A DNA stretch of 64,000 nucleotides from Caenorhabditis remanei (GCF_010183535.1 NC_071330.1:11885717-11949716), one strand, 5' to 3'; counted from the first letter of the stretch, positions 1 through 11,223 are shown. The notes: generated by a model from the sequence alone, not told the origin. Translations and numbers: made by a program.

Positions 1-269
1 ATGTGGGAAGAACGATATACATCCCACCAATAGATTTCACCTATAGTCTATTGTCAAAACAGAGACCTCTGAGCATGGGAAAATGAGTTCTGGGAAGTCT
101 GGCACTGTGCCAACATCTGCGTAACCTATGGCAGGGTCGATTCAGTCATTGATTTTTTCGAAGAACTGCGAAAGAACGTTATATGTTTGAAATTGTTCAT
201 TGGCATATACAAAGTACAGGAGAGAAGAATTTCAAACACAAAAAAAGAAAACGACAAAAAATCAATTAT

Positions 270-905
270 TCAGTTGGCAGCAGCAACATCCTCGGCTCCG
301 GCAGCAGATGGTCCAGCCTCTCCAGCTGCAGCAGCAGCAGCAGCTTTTTCAGCCTCCTTGGCTTTCTTCTTCTCAGCAGCAGCCTTCTCCGCAGCCTCAT
401 CTTCCTCGTCAGTTGGAATCTCAAAGATTACGCGAAGCTCTTCTGGAGACTTCCCTTTAGCCATAAGAGCAACTTTCTTGCAAGCATAGTTCATGAGTTG
501 CTTGATATCCAAATAATTGGCAGCAAGAATCAGATGGAAGAGCTCATCATTATCGATTTTGAGGAACTCCTCGTCCCATTCTGGGATAGTCACATTCTTT
601 GGGACAGTGTCGTCGTCGACTGGGATCGGCTCCCCTTTGTGATGCTCACAAAATTCGACAACTTTGACGAGAGCGGGTTTTTTGATGTTGTCCATTGGAA
701 TAGACTCATCCATTTCAGCTCCTCCATGAAGATTCGAGACAAGATCATTGAGAGTTTTCGATTGTTTGACGGCCTCAGACGAGATCTTCACTTCATCTCC
801 ATCGCATGACTCCAACGTGTAATAGACAGTTGGTTCGGCTGGAGCAGCCTCAGCAACTGGAGCATCGACGGCGGGGACTTCAACTGGGGCTTGCTCAGCA
901 GACAT
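270..905 (-). CDS. Skp1-related protein (SKR), copy 1
   Basis: Skp1 family adaptor of SCF-type ubiquitin ligases, which bridges cullin and F-box proteins. The 211-residue single-exon protein has an extra N-terminal Ala/Pro/Glu-rich stretch (residues 1-26), a Skp1 POZ fold starting near YYTLESCDGDEVKISSEAVK, and the Skp1 dimerisation region (EFLKIDNDELFHLILAANYL, then KGKSPEELRVIFEIP). The usual C-terminal helix ending in W-C-E-E-K is absent; an acidic then lysine/alanine-rich tail with a run of seven Ala replaces it. This architecture recalls the skr-7 to skr-10 group of C. elegans. I chose the ATG at 905 rather than the GTG just upstream; a splice-acceptor-like CTG (CAG on the minus strand) at 926-928 suggests trans-splicing about 20 nt before the start. 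Divergently transcribed from copy 2. The exact orthologue cannot be assigned. Confidence 0.93.
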   Translation of the reverse strand: MSAEQAPVEVPAVDAPVAEAAPAEPTVYYTLESCDGDEVKISSEAVKQSKTLNDLVSNLHGGAEMDESIPMDNIKKPALVKVVEFCEHHKGEPIPVDDDTVPKNVTIPEWDEEFLKIDNDELFHLILAANYLDIKQLMNYACKKVALMAKGKSPEELRVIFEIPTDEEDEAAEKAAAEKKKAKEAEKAAAAAAAGEAGPSAAGAEDVAAAN

Positions 906-1056
906 CACGATATTGAGTACGAGTTCTGTAATTAAAGACGAATGAATCGATGAAGAGAAAAAGAAAGAAGGGAGAGACAGAAAACAGTATGAGCCGCAGA
1001 CAAGAGAAGGAATTAATGTAAATGGAAAATGAGATGTCTCTACGGTCCATCCATCT

Positions 1057-1065
1057 CCTTTTATA
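1057..1065 (-). promoter_or_regulatory. TATA box of skr copy 1
   Basis: The minus strand reads TATAAAAGG, about 150 bp upstream of the copy 1 start codon. The same motif sits at the mirror position in copy 2 and in copy 3, so it belongs to the duplicated promoter. Confidence 0.6.
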
Positions 1066-1184
1066 CTAATTTTTCTTGCCAGGGACCATACGCAGCTAAG
1101 CAGATACGCAGATACGCATTCGAGAGACCTATCATGTCCCTTTAAACGCAGGAAAAGAGTAAGGTCCCTGGGAAGAAAAATTAG

Positions 1185-1193
1185 TATAAAAGG
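1185..1193 (+). promoter_or_regulatory. TATA box of skr copy 2
   Basis: TATAAAAGG, 166 bp upstream of the ATG at 1351, mirrored by 1057-1065. Because the two promoters face away from each other across a spacer of only about 76 bp, the pair probably shares regulatory sequence. Confidence 0.6.
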
Positions 1194-1350
1194 AGATGGA
1201 TGGACAGTAGAGACATCTCATTTTCCATTTACATTAATTCCTTCTCTTGTCTGCAGTAAACGGCTCATACTGTTTTCTCTCTCTCTTTTTCTCCTTTTTC
1301 CTTTATCGATTCATTCTCCTCTTATTACAGAACTCTTACTCAATATCGTG

Positions 1351-1983
1351 ATGTCTGCTGAACAAGCCCCAGTTGAAGTCCCTGCCGCTGATGCTCCAGT
1401 TGCTGAGGCTGCTCCAGCCGAGCCAACTGTCTATTACACGTTGGAGTCATGCGATGGAGATGAAGTGAAGATCTCGTCTGAGGCCGTCAAACAATCGAAA
1501 ACTCTCAATGATCTTGTGTCAAATCTTCATGGAGGAGCTGAAATGAATGAGTCTATTCCAATGGACAACATCAAAAAACCCGCTCTCGTCAAAGTTGTCG
1601 AATTTTGTGAGCATCACAAAGGGGAGCCGATCCCAGTCGACGACGACACTGTCCCGAAGAATGTGACTATCCCAGAATGGGACGAGGATTTTCTCAAAAT
1701 CGATAATGATGAGCTCTTCCATCTGATTCTTGCTGCCAATTACTTGGATATCAAGCAACTCATGAACTATGCTTGCAAGAAGGTTGCTCTGATGGCTAAA
1801 GGAAAGTCTCCAGAAGAGCTTCGTGTCATCTACGGCATTCCAACTGACGAGGAAGATGAGGCTGCTGAGAAGGCTGCTGCTGAGAAGAAGAAGGCCAAGG
1901 AGGCTGAAAAAGCTGCTGCTGCTGCTGCTGGAGAAGCTGGACCATCTGCTGCCGGAGCCGAGGATGCTGCTGCTGCCAACTGA
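1351..1983 (+). CDS. Skp1-related protein (SKR), copy 2
   Basis: 210-residue Skp1 paralogue, almost identical to copy 1; differences seen include A for V near residue 13, N for D in GGAEMN, D for E in EDFLKID and VIYGIP in place of VIFEIP. It has the same N-terminal extension, Skp1 POZ fold, dimerisation region and Lys/Ala tail without the canonical W-C-E-E-K end. The ATG at 1351 follows TTATTACAG (ends 1330), a probable trans-splice acceptor leaving a 20-nt 5' UTR. No intron. Expected role: SCF adaptor in nucleus and cytoplasm. The strong similarity of the three copies suggests recent duplication or gene conversion. Confidence 0.93.
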   Translation: MSAEQAPVEVPAADAPVAEAAPAEPTVYYTLESCDGDEVKISSEAVKQSKTLNDLVSNLHGGAEMNESIPMDNIKKPALVKVVEFCEHHKGEPIPVDDDTVPKNVTIPEWDEDFLKIDNDELFHLILAANYLDIKQLMNYACKKVALMAKGKSPEELRVIYGIPTDEEDEAAEKAAAEKKKAKEAEKAAAAAAGEAGPSAAGAEDAAAAN

Positions 1984-2264
1984 ATAATTGATTTTTTGTC
2001 TTTTTCTTTTTTTGTGTTTGAAATTCTTCTCTCCTGTACTTTGTATCTGCCAATGAACAATTTCAAACATATATCGTTCTTTCGCAGTTCTTCGAAAAAA
2101 TCAATAACTCAATCAAATCCGTCATAGATGTTGGCACATTGCCAGACTTCCCAGAGCTCATTTTCTCATGCTCAGGTCTCTGCCAATGTTAACGTTCTAA
2201 CAATAGACTATAGATAATAATCTTATGATGGGACATATGTCGTTCTTTCCACAAATGTGTTTAA

Positions 2265-2455
2265 AGAATAAATAATTTGGCAGATTCCGTCATAAATAGG
2301 TTGGCACAGTGCCAGACTTCCCAAAGCTCATTTTCTCATGCTCAGAAGTCCCCGTAGATTTACACGTTCTTACAATAGATGGAAATCTCGTATGGAGATT
2401 CTTTGTTCTTGATGATGCAGATATTGCTTCTGCCTCAGGTCAGCCTTCTTAGTTT
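2265..2455. repeat. Extra copy of skr 3' flank
   Basis: This stretch repeats the skr 3'-flanking sequence: AATAATTTGGCAGA, GGCAC(A/G)GTGCC, an ACGTTCTxACAATAGAT block and TTCTTGATGATGCAGATATT all recur at about 3940-4110 downstream of copy 3. It follows directly on the flank of copy 2, which marks an uneven duplication breakpoint. From 2456 to about 3000 I see no gene. Confidence 0.6.
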
Positions 2456-3050
2456 GGCATGACGGATGGCTACAATAAAAACTCTTCTGATTAAAATGTT
2501 CATTATTGGAACTGGAAGTTCGTAGGGAGATGTAACTAGAACTAAGTAGTTCAGAACAGCTAAAAACAAAGATCAGTGAGCTATAGTGAAAGACCCAGAT
2601 AACATTTTATCACTTGCAAGTAGCAGGGATCCAGACAAAATATTCCTTCTTCACAACACTCTGTAGTTCTTTTTTCAGTAAGAGGAAGGTTAATGTGTTC
2701 CTCTATTCATAGCTCGTTTTCGAGAGAATAACAAAAAATCGTAACATTTTCGAATTTGATCGATTTCTCGAAATTTAATGAGATAATATCTGAAACCAGG
2801 ATTTTTTTTGCTTTGAATTGGTAGATACATAATGCATTCGGAATAATTCTAAAACTGATATTTCTTCATTCTAGTTATATTAGCTAAAAAATTAAAACAT
2901 TAAGTTGTAGACCTGCAATTTTCTCGTTTTTTAGAGTAGATCAAAAATTGCCTTACAATTCTTTTTGTAGACACGTATTATTCGTATTCTAAAACCATAG
3001 ATCAAATATTTTTTCTTCGCGGGAGACGAACTCTTTGCGGGAAAAACGGG

Positions 3051-3059
3051 TATAAAAGG
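3051..3059 (+). promoter_or_regulatory. TATA box of skr copy 3
   Basis: TATAAAAGG, 136 bp upstream of the copy 3 ATG, followed by sequence similar to the copy 2 5' region. Upstream of about 3040 the similarity between the promoters ends. Confidence 0.6.
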
Positions 3060-3186
3060 ATATGGATTCGTAGAGACACCTCATTTTTCATTTACATTTC
3101 TTCCTTCACTGTTTTCTGTCTCTCCCTTTACTCCTTTTTCATTGACTCATTATCCTCATATTGCAGAACTCGTACTCACTACTAAC

Positions 3187-3819
3187 ATGTCTGCTGAACA
3201 AGCCCCAGTTGAAGTCCCCGCCATCGATGCTCCAGTTGCGGAGGCTGCTCCAGCCGAACCAACTGTCTACTACACGTTGGAGTCATGTGATGGAGATGAA
3301 GTGAAGATCTCGTCTGAGGCCGTCAAACAATCGAAAACTCTCAATGATCTTGTGTCAAATCTTCATGGAGGAGCTGAAATGAATGAGTCTATTCCAATGG
3401 ACAACATCAAAAAACCCGCTCTCGTCAAAGTTGTCGAATTTTGTGAGCATCACAAAGGGGAGCCGATCCCAGTCGACGACGACACTGTCCCGAAGAATGT
3501 GACTATACCAGAATGGGACGAGGAGTTCCTCAAGATCGATAATGATGAGCTCTTCCATCTGATTCTTGCTGCCAACTACTTGGATATCAAGCAACTCATG
3601 AACTATGCTTGCAAGAAGGTTGCGCTCATGGCCAAAGGAAAGTCTCCAGAAGAGCTTCGTGTCATCTACGGCATTCCAACTGACGAGGAAGATGAGGCTG
3701 CTGAGAAGGCTGCTGCTGAGAAGAAGAAGGCCAAGGAGGCTGAAAAAGCTACTGCTGCTGCTGCTGGAGAGGCTGGACCATCTGCTGCTGGAGCCGAGGA
3801 TGCTGCTGCTGCCAACTGA
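3187..3819 (+). CDS. Skp1-related protein (SKR), copy 3
   Basis: 210-residue Skp1 paralogue in direct orientation to copy 2. It begins MSAEQAPVEVPAIDAP and shares the POZ fold, the dimerisation region and the Lys/Ala-rich tail. An in-frame upstream ATG (3142) would add 15 residues, but ATATTGCAG ending at 3166 looks like the trans-splice acceptor, as in the other copies, so the start at 3187 is preferred. The canonical Skp1 C-terminal W-C-E-E-K helix, which contributes to F-box binding in human SKP1, is again missing, so F-box partner choice may differ. Confidence 0.93.
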   Translation: MSAEQAPVEVPAIDAPVAEAAPAEPTVYYTLESCDGDEVKISSEAVKQSKTLNDLVSNLHGGAEMNESIPMDNIKKPALVKVVEFCEHHKGEPIPVDDDTVPKNVTIPEWDEEFLKIDNDELFHLILAANYLDIKQLMNYACKKVALMAKGKSPEELRVIYGIPTDEEDEAAEKAAAEKKKAKEAEKATAAAAGEAGPSAAGAEDAAAAN

Positions 3820-4292
3820 ATAATTGACTTTTTGCCTTTTCAAATTTTCTGTGTTTGAAATTCTTCTCACCTGTAATTTGTATTTGCCAATGAACAACTT
3901 TAAACATAAATCGCTCTTTTACCTCCACAAATTCTTTTGAAGAATCAATAATTTGGCAGACTCCACCATACATAAGTTGGCACGGTGCCGAAATTTGCCA
4001 GAGCTCAATTCTCGCACTAAGAGGCCTCCACAGATGTAAACGTTCTAACAATAGATCGAAATCTCTTATGGAGTTTTCCTTTTGTTCTTGATGATGCAGA
4101 TATTGACCCTGCCTTAGGTCAGCCTTCAGAAATAACACGTGGCAGTTTGACAAGAAGGATGTGTTTTATCATCTTGCCATGCCCGGCAGATGGTGTTGTT
4201 TCTCGACAAAATTTGTGAAACGTCGTACTCCATAAAAAATAGGACAAACTAATATTTACACAAAGTATTTATTCAAAAACTATTCTTGACAG

Positions 4293-4925
4293 CTACTCAA
4301 TACTTTTGACTCCAACCATAGTCTCATCCTCATTTTGATCTTCCATATACTCCTCTCGTATTCTGAAATAAATTGTATTCACTTTTTCATTCAAAACCCA
4401 AAAACTTACGGAACAGGTATTTTCTTAGCCGTCTTCGTGCTAAACTTTTCTTTTGCTGAAAATAAAAGAGTTCTTCCAGGAGTCTTTTGTTCCTTCGACC
4501 TACCTGTACTTGGCTCTTTTGACATTTTCTTCTTTGGCGGCTCCAGTTTTTTGCTGATCATTGGTTGAGAGTTTTCCTGTTCTCCACTTTGAGTTGGCTC
4601 CAATGCCTCCGTGTCCTTTGTTCCTTTTTTGGGCGGAGATCGGGAGCCAGGTGTCTCGGCAGTAGGCGTGGAAGAGATGGATGGAGAAACGGATGGGATC
4701 TTATTGTCAGGTGTTGTCTGGAATTGGATAGGGTTTAGACAGTAACTTAGACATTCCCCTCACCTTCTCTTTTTTCTTCTCCTGGTCCTTTCGTTTTCGT
4801 TTCCTTCTTTCCATAAATGTCTTCGCGTATTGTCCTTGAAACTTCTTCTTAGGTTTACAGTAGATCAATGGCATCGAAAATAGACAAGTGATCGTAAGAC
4901 ACCAAACAACGGAAATTAAGCTCAT
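4293..4925 (-). CDS. Small lysine-rich protein with hydrophobic N-terminus
   Basis: Not recognised. Four exons (4925-4764, 4717-4504, 4455-4410, 4362-4293) with GT-AG borders give 163 residues in one frame. Residues 1-23 are hydrophobic (MSLISVVWCLTITCLFSMPL) and could be a signal peptide or signal anchor. They are followed at once by a strongly basic, probably helical stretch (KPKKK to about residue 54) and then a Ser/Pro/Thr/Lys-rich disordered part ending in an acidic tail. Intron 3 is 48 nt and divisible by three, so retention would keep the frame. An AATAAA on the minus strand lies near 4270, 20-25 nt after the TAG. The 3' end faces the 3' end of skr copy 3. Function unknown. Confidence 0.6.
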
Positions 4926-5149
4926 TATTCTGAAAGACGAGTGAGACGGGTGAGTTGATTGGAGAGGACACGATGAACATACAAAATCAGATCCTTTTTG
5001 AGAAACTAAATAACTCGATATTGAAGAACAAGAGGTTATATAGAGGATTATTTTGTTTTGTTTTCTGGAATCGGGACACGTTTTATTTTGGAAAATGTTT
5101 TGAATGAACTTTTGCCAAGATTGATTGACAGATAAGATCACGTGGAAAA

Positions 5150-6390
5150 TTAATAAGATTTCTAGTTTTTAATATCAGGATTCGGTACTTTATGGTTTAA
5201 CGGGTGTTTATATAATAGACGGGTGTTTTGAGAATTAACGGGTGCAATACCGAAATCTAAAAAAATAAGTGTTTATAAATCATTTTTTCAGCAGTTTTCA
5301 TTTTTCCTATTCATTTACTGGTTTACCATTTTTTGTTATTTTCTATCGTTTTACATACATACTTTCAATTAGTTTGTCCGCAATCACTGATAAGAGTTTA
5401 CTTGTCGTGGAATTAATTAGCCATCAACTCACGACCTTGAATAGCCAGCTTCACAACTCTATGGGCTTTCAAAAACTCAAAAATATCTAACAAAAATGGC
5501 TATAAGAAAAGAATAAGTTTAAGAATAAGTTCAATACGTGATACATGACCTTCTACCATTCGGAGGAAATACTCAACAACTCTCGTCAACTACTTGCGTG
5601 TTTCTGTTCTCTCATTGTGCTGGCCTCAAGATAACGATCGTCCGAGATCCCGTATTTTTGGTTGACAAGAAGCTCGCCTTTAAAGAGTATTGGAGTACAG
5701 CAATACGAAAAGCAAAGTTCGCCGCTTTTTTAATTTTCAAGTAGTTCCACAGTAAAAATATCCGTCTTCTGACTCTTTAAAATATTTGTGCGTCCAATAT
5801 GAGAATATGTCCAGGCAATCCAACGTTTCTTCCAACTCTTCTCAACTCTCCCCGAGTGTGTTCTCTACCGTTGGTTGGCTCACCTCACCACTACTCCAGG
5901 AATCATTCGGAGACTCAATTTGTCATCATAAACGACGCCACAGTAATTCTAGAACTTAGTTTGAAGAAATGCATATTCGAAATTAGATATCTTCGTAATC
6001 TACTAGCTTCGTGTCAGCATTGTTTGAGTTTCCAGATTTTCTGAAAAAGATAAAATTTTTGGAAATAAAAGGAAAGCCCAAAAAGCAAAACTTTTAAAAA
6101 GAAGACAAGAAACAGACACATGTCGATGATTTGAAAGAGAGAGGCTAGGGATGGTACGCAGTCGATTGCGTGGATGCCCCTCTCCTCATGATGGCTTTCT
6201 CAGATGATTGAAACTGCTTCTCTGCGTCTTTGCGATCTGAATGGACCAGTGGGAACGAATGATGGGAATTCGAGAGAAAAAATAGAAGTGAAGGAGAGGG
6301 TGAAGGTGATTACATTGTCAGAAAAGGCTGGAATAAGACGTGGGAAGACATTGGAAGTTTCGAAACATCTGATTTCGATATGGACGGTGA
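5150..6390. other. Intergenic, no supported gene
   Basis: Open frames here (for example 5538-5744, 5799-6044 and 6204-6461) lack splice structure, coding-like composition and recognisable motifs. I see no repeat with clear ends. The segment just after it (6390-6984) is duplicated upstream of gene B. Confidence 0.5.
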
Positions 6391-6984
6391 CGAAGTGTCA
6401 AAGTTGTCAAATGTGTCGGGTCCTAAACGTCGTACTGTACTTTATTTTGACAATAAACTGAACAGAGTGTGACTTCTTTCTTGACTTTTGGGTAACACTA
6501 GGAAGGCGTCCCAATTTTATCCGGTTGTTTTGGAAAGCAGTCAATTTTTGTCGGAACAAAACTTAAAGACAAGGCTGGGTACGCGGTTTCCAAAGTGTCG
6601 AGAATATAGGTTCATTTTAATCGTTTTATGACTATCCGGGGTGCGCGGAACAGGGACACGGGACATCACAACCCGCCTCATTTCGAGCGCTACTTTTGGG
6701 ATTTTTTTTTGAAATGTTGGAAAGATCTTGTTCACTTTCCATGACACGCTATCAGCAGGTCACACTCTCTCTTTTCAACGTTTACACTATTTAAAAAAGG
6801 TCAACAACTCTTCATCATTTCACTCTTATTTTCACTCACTTCGTCAACATACTTCCATCAATGCTCACCACTGATAAGGACTGTTAAAGTGATTAAAACA
6901 CCACTTCACATGATTTTCTTCCTTCAAACAGAATTCATTTTTTCTTCTGTTCTCTTAGTTTCAGTTGTTTTTCTTTCTAAAATA

Positions 6985-9900
6985 ATGTCATCTGCACGGA
7001 AGAAGTATAACGAGACGAAATGGCAAAACTTCAGTATTGAAGAAATGAGAATCATCGAGCGTGAACAATGGAATTGGGTAGTTTTCAATAGTCAGATCTC
7101 TAAAATTTCATAGTTTTCAGCATTACTGGAGAGCAATTCTTCCAAACGGTCGAGAGATTCGTTTTAATGTTTCTTACTTTGAGAAAGAGTACTTGAAATT
7201 GGAAAAGTTGAATGTGTTTATAATTGATGATGACGACTTATCATTCATTGAAAGTATCATGAAAAATGAAGATGCAGCGGTACACATGATGGATCTCGAG
7301 CAGTTAACGGTACGTGATAATTTCCTATTGAACATCATTATTCGGAAACCCGTTTCGATAAAATAGAGAAGTCTACTAGTATGGTTAAACAAGTAAAAAG
7401 TACTCTTCAGTTATAAAAGCTAAGAGACCACCCCGCTGGGAACCATAGTTGTCAAGTCCCGGGCCGGCCCGGCAAGGCCCGAAGGCCTGGCTTCAAAAAA
7501 TGACCTTTTTTTCCAATTTTTTTTCGAAATTTTTTCAATTTTTCAGCGAAAATGTGACCATTTTTGACTATATTTCAGAATTTCTTCCAATTCTGACTGA
7601 TAGTAGAAAATTTGACTTTTTCGAAAATTCAAAAAAATTTGAAAAATTTAAAAAAATTTGAAAATTTGACTTTCGCGTCAATCTGCCCGGCCCGGCCGGA
7701 CCGGGCCTTGACAACTATGCTGTGAACGAATTTTATAGAACTTTGGGGGGATGAAACATAACTCGGCTCGCTGAGACATTTAGCAGGTTTTTACTACAGA
7801 AATGGACTCCCCGTAATCGAAAGTACCTATTACCAAATTTATAGATCGTTTGAAAGTCTGCTAAATTTTCAGATAGGCCGAAAAAAGCATTTCTATGTTC
7901 GTGCAATCTATACGGGAAATCCGAATGAAGACGGCGCTTATTCGATGATTTATTCGAGGAACGTGTTCACTGAGGAAATACTGCAAATAATTCCGTTACT
8001 TATGAAACAGCAAAACACTCCGTTAGCTGATTCTGACAGTAAGTCGATTGAATATATAACAAATACTTGAAATCTATTATTTAGGAAGACTCGAAAATTA
8101 TAAAAATAAGTGGAAATCAAGTGGTGAGCATCTTTTCACTGCAATTGAGTTGAATGAATTTGAGGAAGTTCTGAAGGACTTTGACATTGACAAGTCACAA
8201 ATTACGGTGGGTTCTGTAAGCCTTTAGAACCAGTTTTGGTTTTTCAGATTATACAAGATATAACTCATTATTGGTCTTCCATAGAAATTATTGAACGCAA
8301 CGGTCGCTTCGGCACAACACTGACTCCGAATGGTGTGGCAGTTATGGAACCTTCACATGCTGCCTACATGCATTTTATATCTCTTGTCTGTGGTGTCAAT
8401 TGGAATTCAGATGCTGTGAAAGGAAACATGATTTATTTTCAACAAGTAATGAATAAAGTAATAGATCGATACAGAGAAATGAAGGTACGTGGCCAATCAC
8501 TGATATTTTTACAATAGATCAGCCAGAATATTTTCAGGGAACCTTTGTGTATATATGGAGTGTCGTTGAACACATTGAAACAGCAGCACGTTCTTTTTTC
8601 ATGACTCCACCAGTGGCTCTGGTGAATGTCGACTACAGGTTTTCCGATTTTTCACCCTACTCATCTCCAGTTCCACTCGACACCTACCATTCCATTTGTC
8701 GGTCGTCCGGACTTCCGATCTACCGAGACTTCACTTTAGAACCGAATCATAAAAGTGAGAATATTCCTGCATGGATGGCTCGTTTCTTCGTACAGGCTGG
8801 ATGGATCAATGTATTTTTTTCTCATCCCAATATGAGAGTGAACAAGAACTACATGGCTTCAACACTGATGATGAGAATAGTAGAGGACCCCGCAACTTTG
8901 ACGGATTTTCTAGTGTTTACGGTGAGTAGCAAATCTCACGTAATTTCCAGGCAGTTAGCCGACGAAAACGGCAGTTAGGCGACGATTTCGGCGCGGCTGC
9001 CATATGTACAGTTTCCGTCGGCTAACTGCCGTTTCGGTAGTTTCCTATCCTGGGAGGAATTCGCCATGTATGTAGGTGCCGTTTACATGCCGTTTACACG
9101 CCGATACCGCGCTGCTTAGGTGCCAAATATTTCCAAAATTTTGAAAGTCAGTAATTTATTTAAGCGATTTAAAAGTGAAAGATGGCATTTTGGGTCAATT
9201 TGTGTGGCCTGAGTTCAAACATTCGTTGGCTACTTTTCACTTTTTTCTACAATCTCTTAACTAAATGAAATTGATTTCATGTACGCTAAATTTGAAATAC
9301 GGATATGTGTCTGTATCATTTATCCATTAAAAAACAAAAGTGGCCGTTTTCCGAGAACTTCGACTCTTAGCTTGTCCTCAGGTCATGTATCTGATCGCGC
9401 CGTGAGAGCAAGCCACCTTAGTGATGACTCTGGCAAAATTTAGATCAGATTAATAGTATTTCAAATTCATATCTTGGATACAATATATCAAAATATTATC
9501 AAAAAGCAGCAGCCGACATCTCACGACTTCCACGGGCCAAACGCCACTTAGATGCCAGATACTCCCCGACTTGACCATATTTGCCGTTCCTATCCCATTT
9601 CAGTGCCAAACTGTCATTTACCTCGGCTAACTGCCATTTTTCACGGCTAACTCCCGAAACTCGTGGCTAACTCCCAAATAGGTGCCACCCACGCGCCAAA
9701 AATTACGTCATATCAAAATATCCGTGTAAAAGAAATTATTACAGAAAAATGTGTTTTTTTCTGGTGGAGATGCCAGAATAGCAGATTCCGAGGTTGACTT
9801 TATTATTGGTAAGATAGAGAAGGAAACAGAAAGAAACAAATTATTGGAAAGCGCAAAGAAGAGAGAAGAAATTCTTCGACAGAGGAAGTTAGATAAGAAG

Positions 9901-11223
9901 AATAAAACTGCCAGTGAGCCAAGCGGTTCTAAGGTCAAGACAGTCACTCCAGAAGCAGTTGGACAGAATAAACCGGTTCCGTCTGAACGGGAAATTGAGC
10001 CTGAGAAGAAGAAACCGATGCAAAGCAAGCTAATTCAAACTAGTCCTGTCGAATGTGACCATTGTTTGAAATCCTATAAGGTACGAGATGAGGTGAAAAA
10101 GGAACTGGAAGCAACGAAGAACAAACTAAAACATTCAGAAGAGAGAGCAAAACAGGTCGATAAGCTAGAAAAAGTTTTGAGTGAGAACAAGAAGAAATTT
10201 GAAACGCTAGAATCTGAAGCGGAGAAAATGAAAAGTTTGGAAAAGAAAGTTTCAAGAGTAGACGAGTTAGAGAACATTTTGGAAGAGCGACATAAGGAAA
10301 TTGAGGAATTAAAACACCAGAATACGAAGTTGACAGAAGAAAACTTTGATATCAGACAAATGGAGGGAAAGTGAGTTCTGAATGAGTCGTTGGAAACTGA
10401 GATTAATTTCCATTTTAGTGCGTATGAAGACATGAAGTTGATGGAAGTGGAGCTGAGGACCCTGAAGGCGGAACGAAAACATTTGTTGGAGAGTAACAAA
10501 TTGTGAGTCATATAATATTTTTGGAACAGTTTCATCTGAACATTCCAATCGATACAGGTACAGGTAGCATCATAATTTCCAAAAAGGGTATAATATGCAT
10601 CTTTCTTCACTTTCGTAGTTGACAATCGCTCTCCTAAAGTTCATTCAAGAGCAGCTCTTGACACAAATAGGGTTTGCGCAAAAAGGTTCTGAACTCAAAA
10701 TGAAGTTCTCAATCTATTCACCATACTTGATTCTGATGTTAAATGTTGCTCAATCTGTAATGAGACATCGTATCAGACAGCGAAAAAATGTTTGTAACTT
10801 TTGAACCTGATAATATATTGCAAAACAGCAGAAAACATCTGAAAGAACGTGTTTAGAATTTCATAGTTGAGTACGGTGAAAAAAATTCCTTCATTCAAAC
10901 ATTTCAGAATCACCAAATCGAGAGATCATTTGACAGAAAAGGTAAAACAACTTGAAGCTCAAATGAATAGGTTTACTACTATCTTTTTTACTTTAAAAAT
11001 ATTACAACTTTCAGTGGTAAAAAAGAAACCCAATCGCAGCAAGAAATGGCAGAAAGAGACAGAATTATTCAAGAGTAAGAACTTTTGTAAAAATCTGATT
11101 GATATGGAAACTCTTTTGATTTTCAGACTCGAAGCGACAAGTATGCGTGTATCGATTAAGAATCAGGAACAAACCAAAGAGATTCAAAATCTGTTGGAGA
11201 AGTTGAAAATGAGCAAGCAGTGA
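6985..11223 (+). CDS. Array family member A: module plus coiled-coil tail
   Basis: Unrecognised nematode family. Eleven exons: 6985-7077, 7121-7309, 7873-8038, 8085-8206, 8248-8484, 8538-8921, 9745-10370, 10419-10502, 10908-10970, 11015-11074, 11127-11223; together 2,121 nt, 706 residues, one frame. Residues 1-397 are the shared module: VFIIDDDDLSF near residue 70, KKHFYVRAI and VFTEEILQIIPLLMKQQ in exon 3, DFDIDKSQIT at the end of exon 4, VCGVNW in exon 5, and AWMARFFVQAGWINVFF in exon 6. Residues about 430-706 are charged, heptad-like coiled coil, with a C-x-x-C pair (CDHC, about residues 501-504) between a basic linker and the coil. TTTCAG just before 6968 may be a trans-splice acceptor. 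Near-duplicate of gene B. Confidence 0.82.
7445..7719. mobile_element. MITE-like inverted-repeat element in gene A intron 2
   Basis: About 275 bp with inverted ends CATAGTTGTCAAG and CTTGACAACTATG. Each end is followed inward by GC-rich CCCGG/GGCC palindromes; the middle is A/T-rich with runs of GAAAA/TTTTC. The corresponding intron of gene B lacks it, so it inserted after the A/B duplication. A target duplication is not clear. Confidence 0.7.
8938..9709. mobile_element. Inverted-repeat element in gene A intron 6
   Basis: About 770 bp bounded by CACGTAATTT and its near complement AAATTACGT. Copies of GGCAGTTAGCC near the left end and of its complement GGCTAACTGCC near the right end form subterminal inverted repeats. 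Gene B has only a 46-nt intron here, so this is an insertion. No coding capacity seen. Confidence 0.65.

Larger units (their letters stand above)
1..1085. repeat. Left arm of inverted skr duplication
   Basis: This segment is the reverse complement, with scattered differences, of 1162-2255. It contains the minus-strand skr gene, its promoter and its 3' flank. The two arms are separated by about 76 bp. The similarity is still present at base 1 (the first bases match the complement of the segment near 2255), so this arm probably continues outside the window. Confidence 0.85.
1162..2255. repeat. Right arm of inverted skr duplication
   Basis: Mirror copy of 1-1085 containing skr copy 2. The conserved part runs from the promoter (GGTCCCTGGGAAGAAAAATT, 1162-1181) through the coding region to the 3' flank at about 2255. 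The central spacer 1086-1161 carries a short repeat of AGATACGC. Confidence 0.85.

Noticed and set aside
183..3897. Long open frames opposite to the three skr genes, rich in Ser, Leu or Gln
   Set aside because: They are shadows of the skr coding frames: the composition follows from the Ala/Glu/Lys tail read on the other strand or in other frames.
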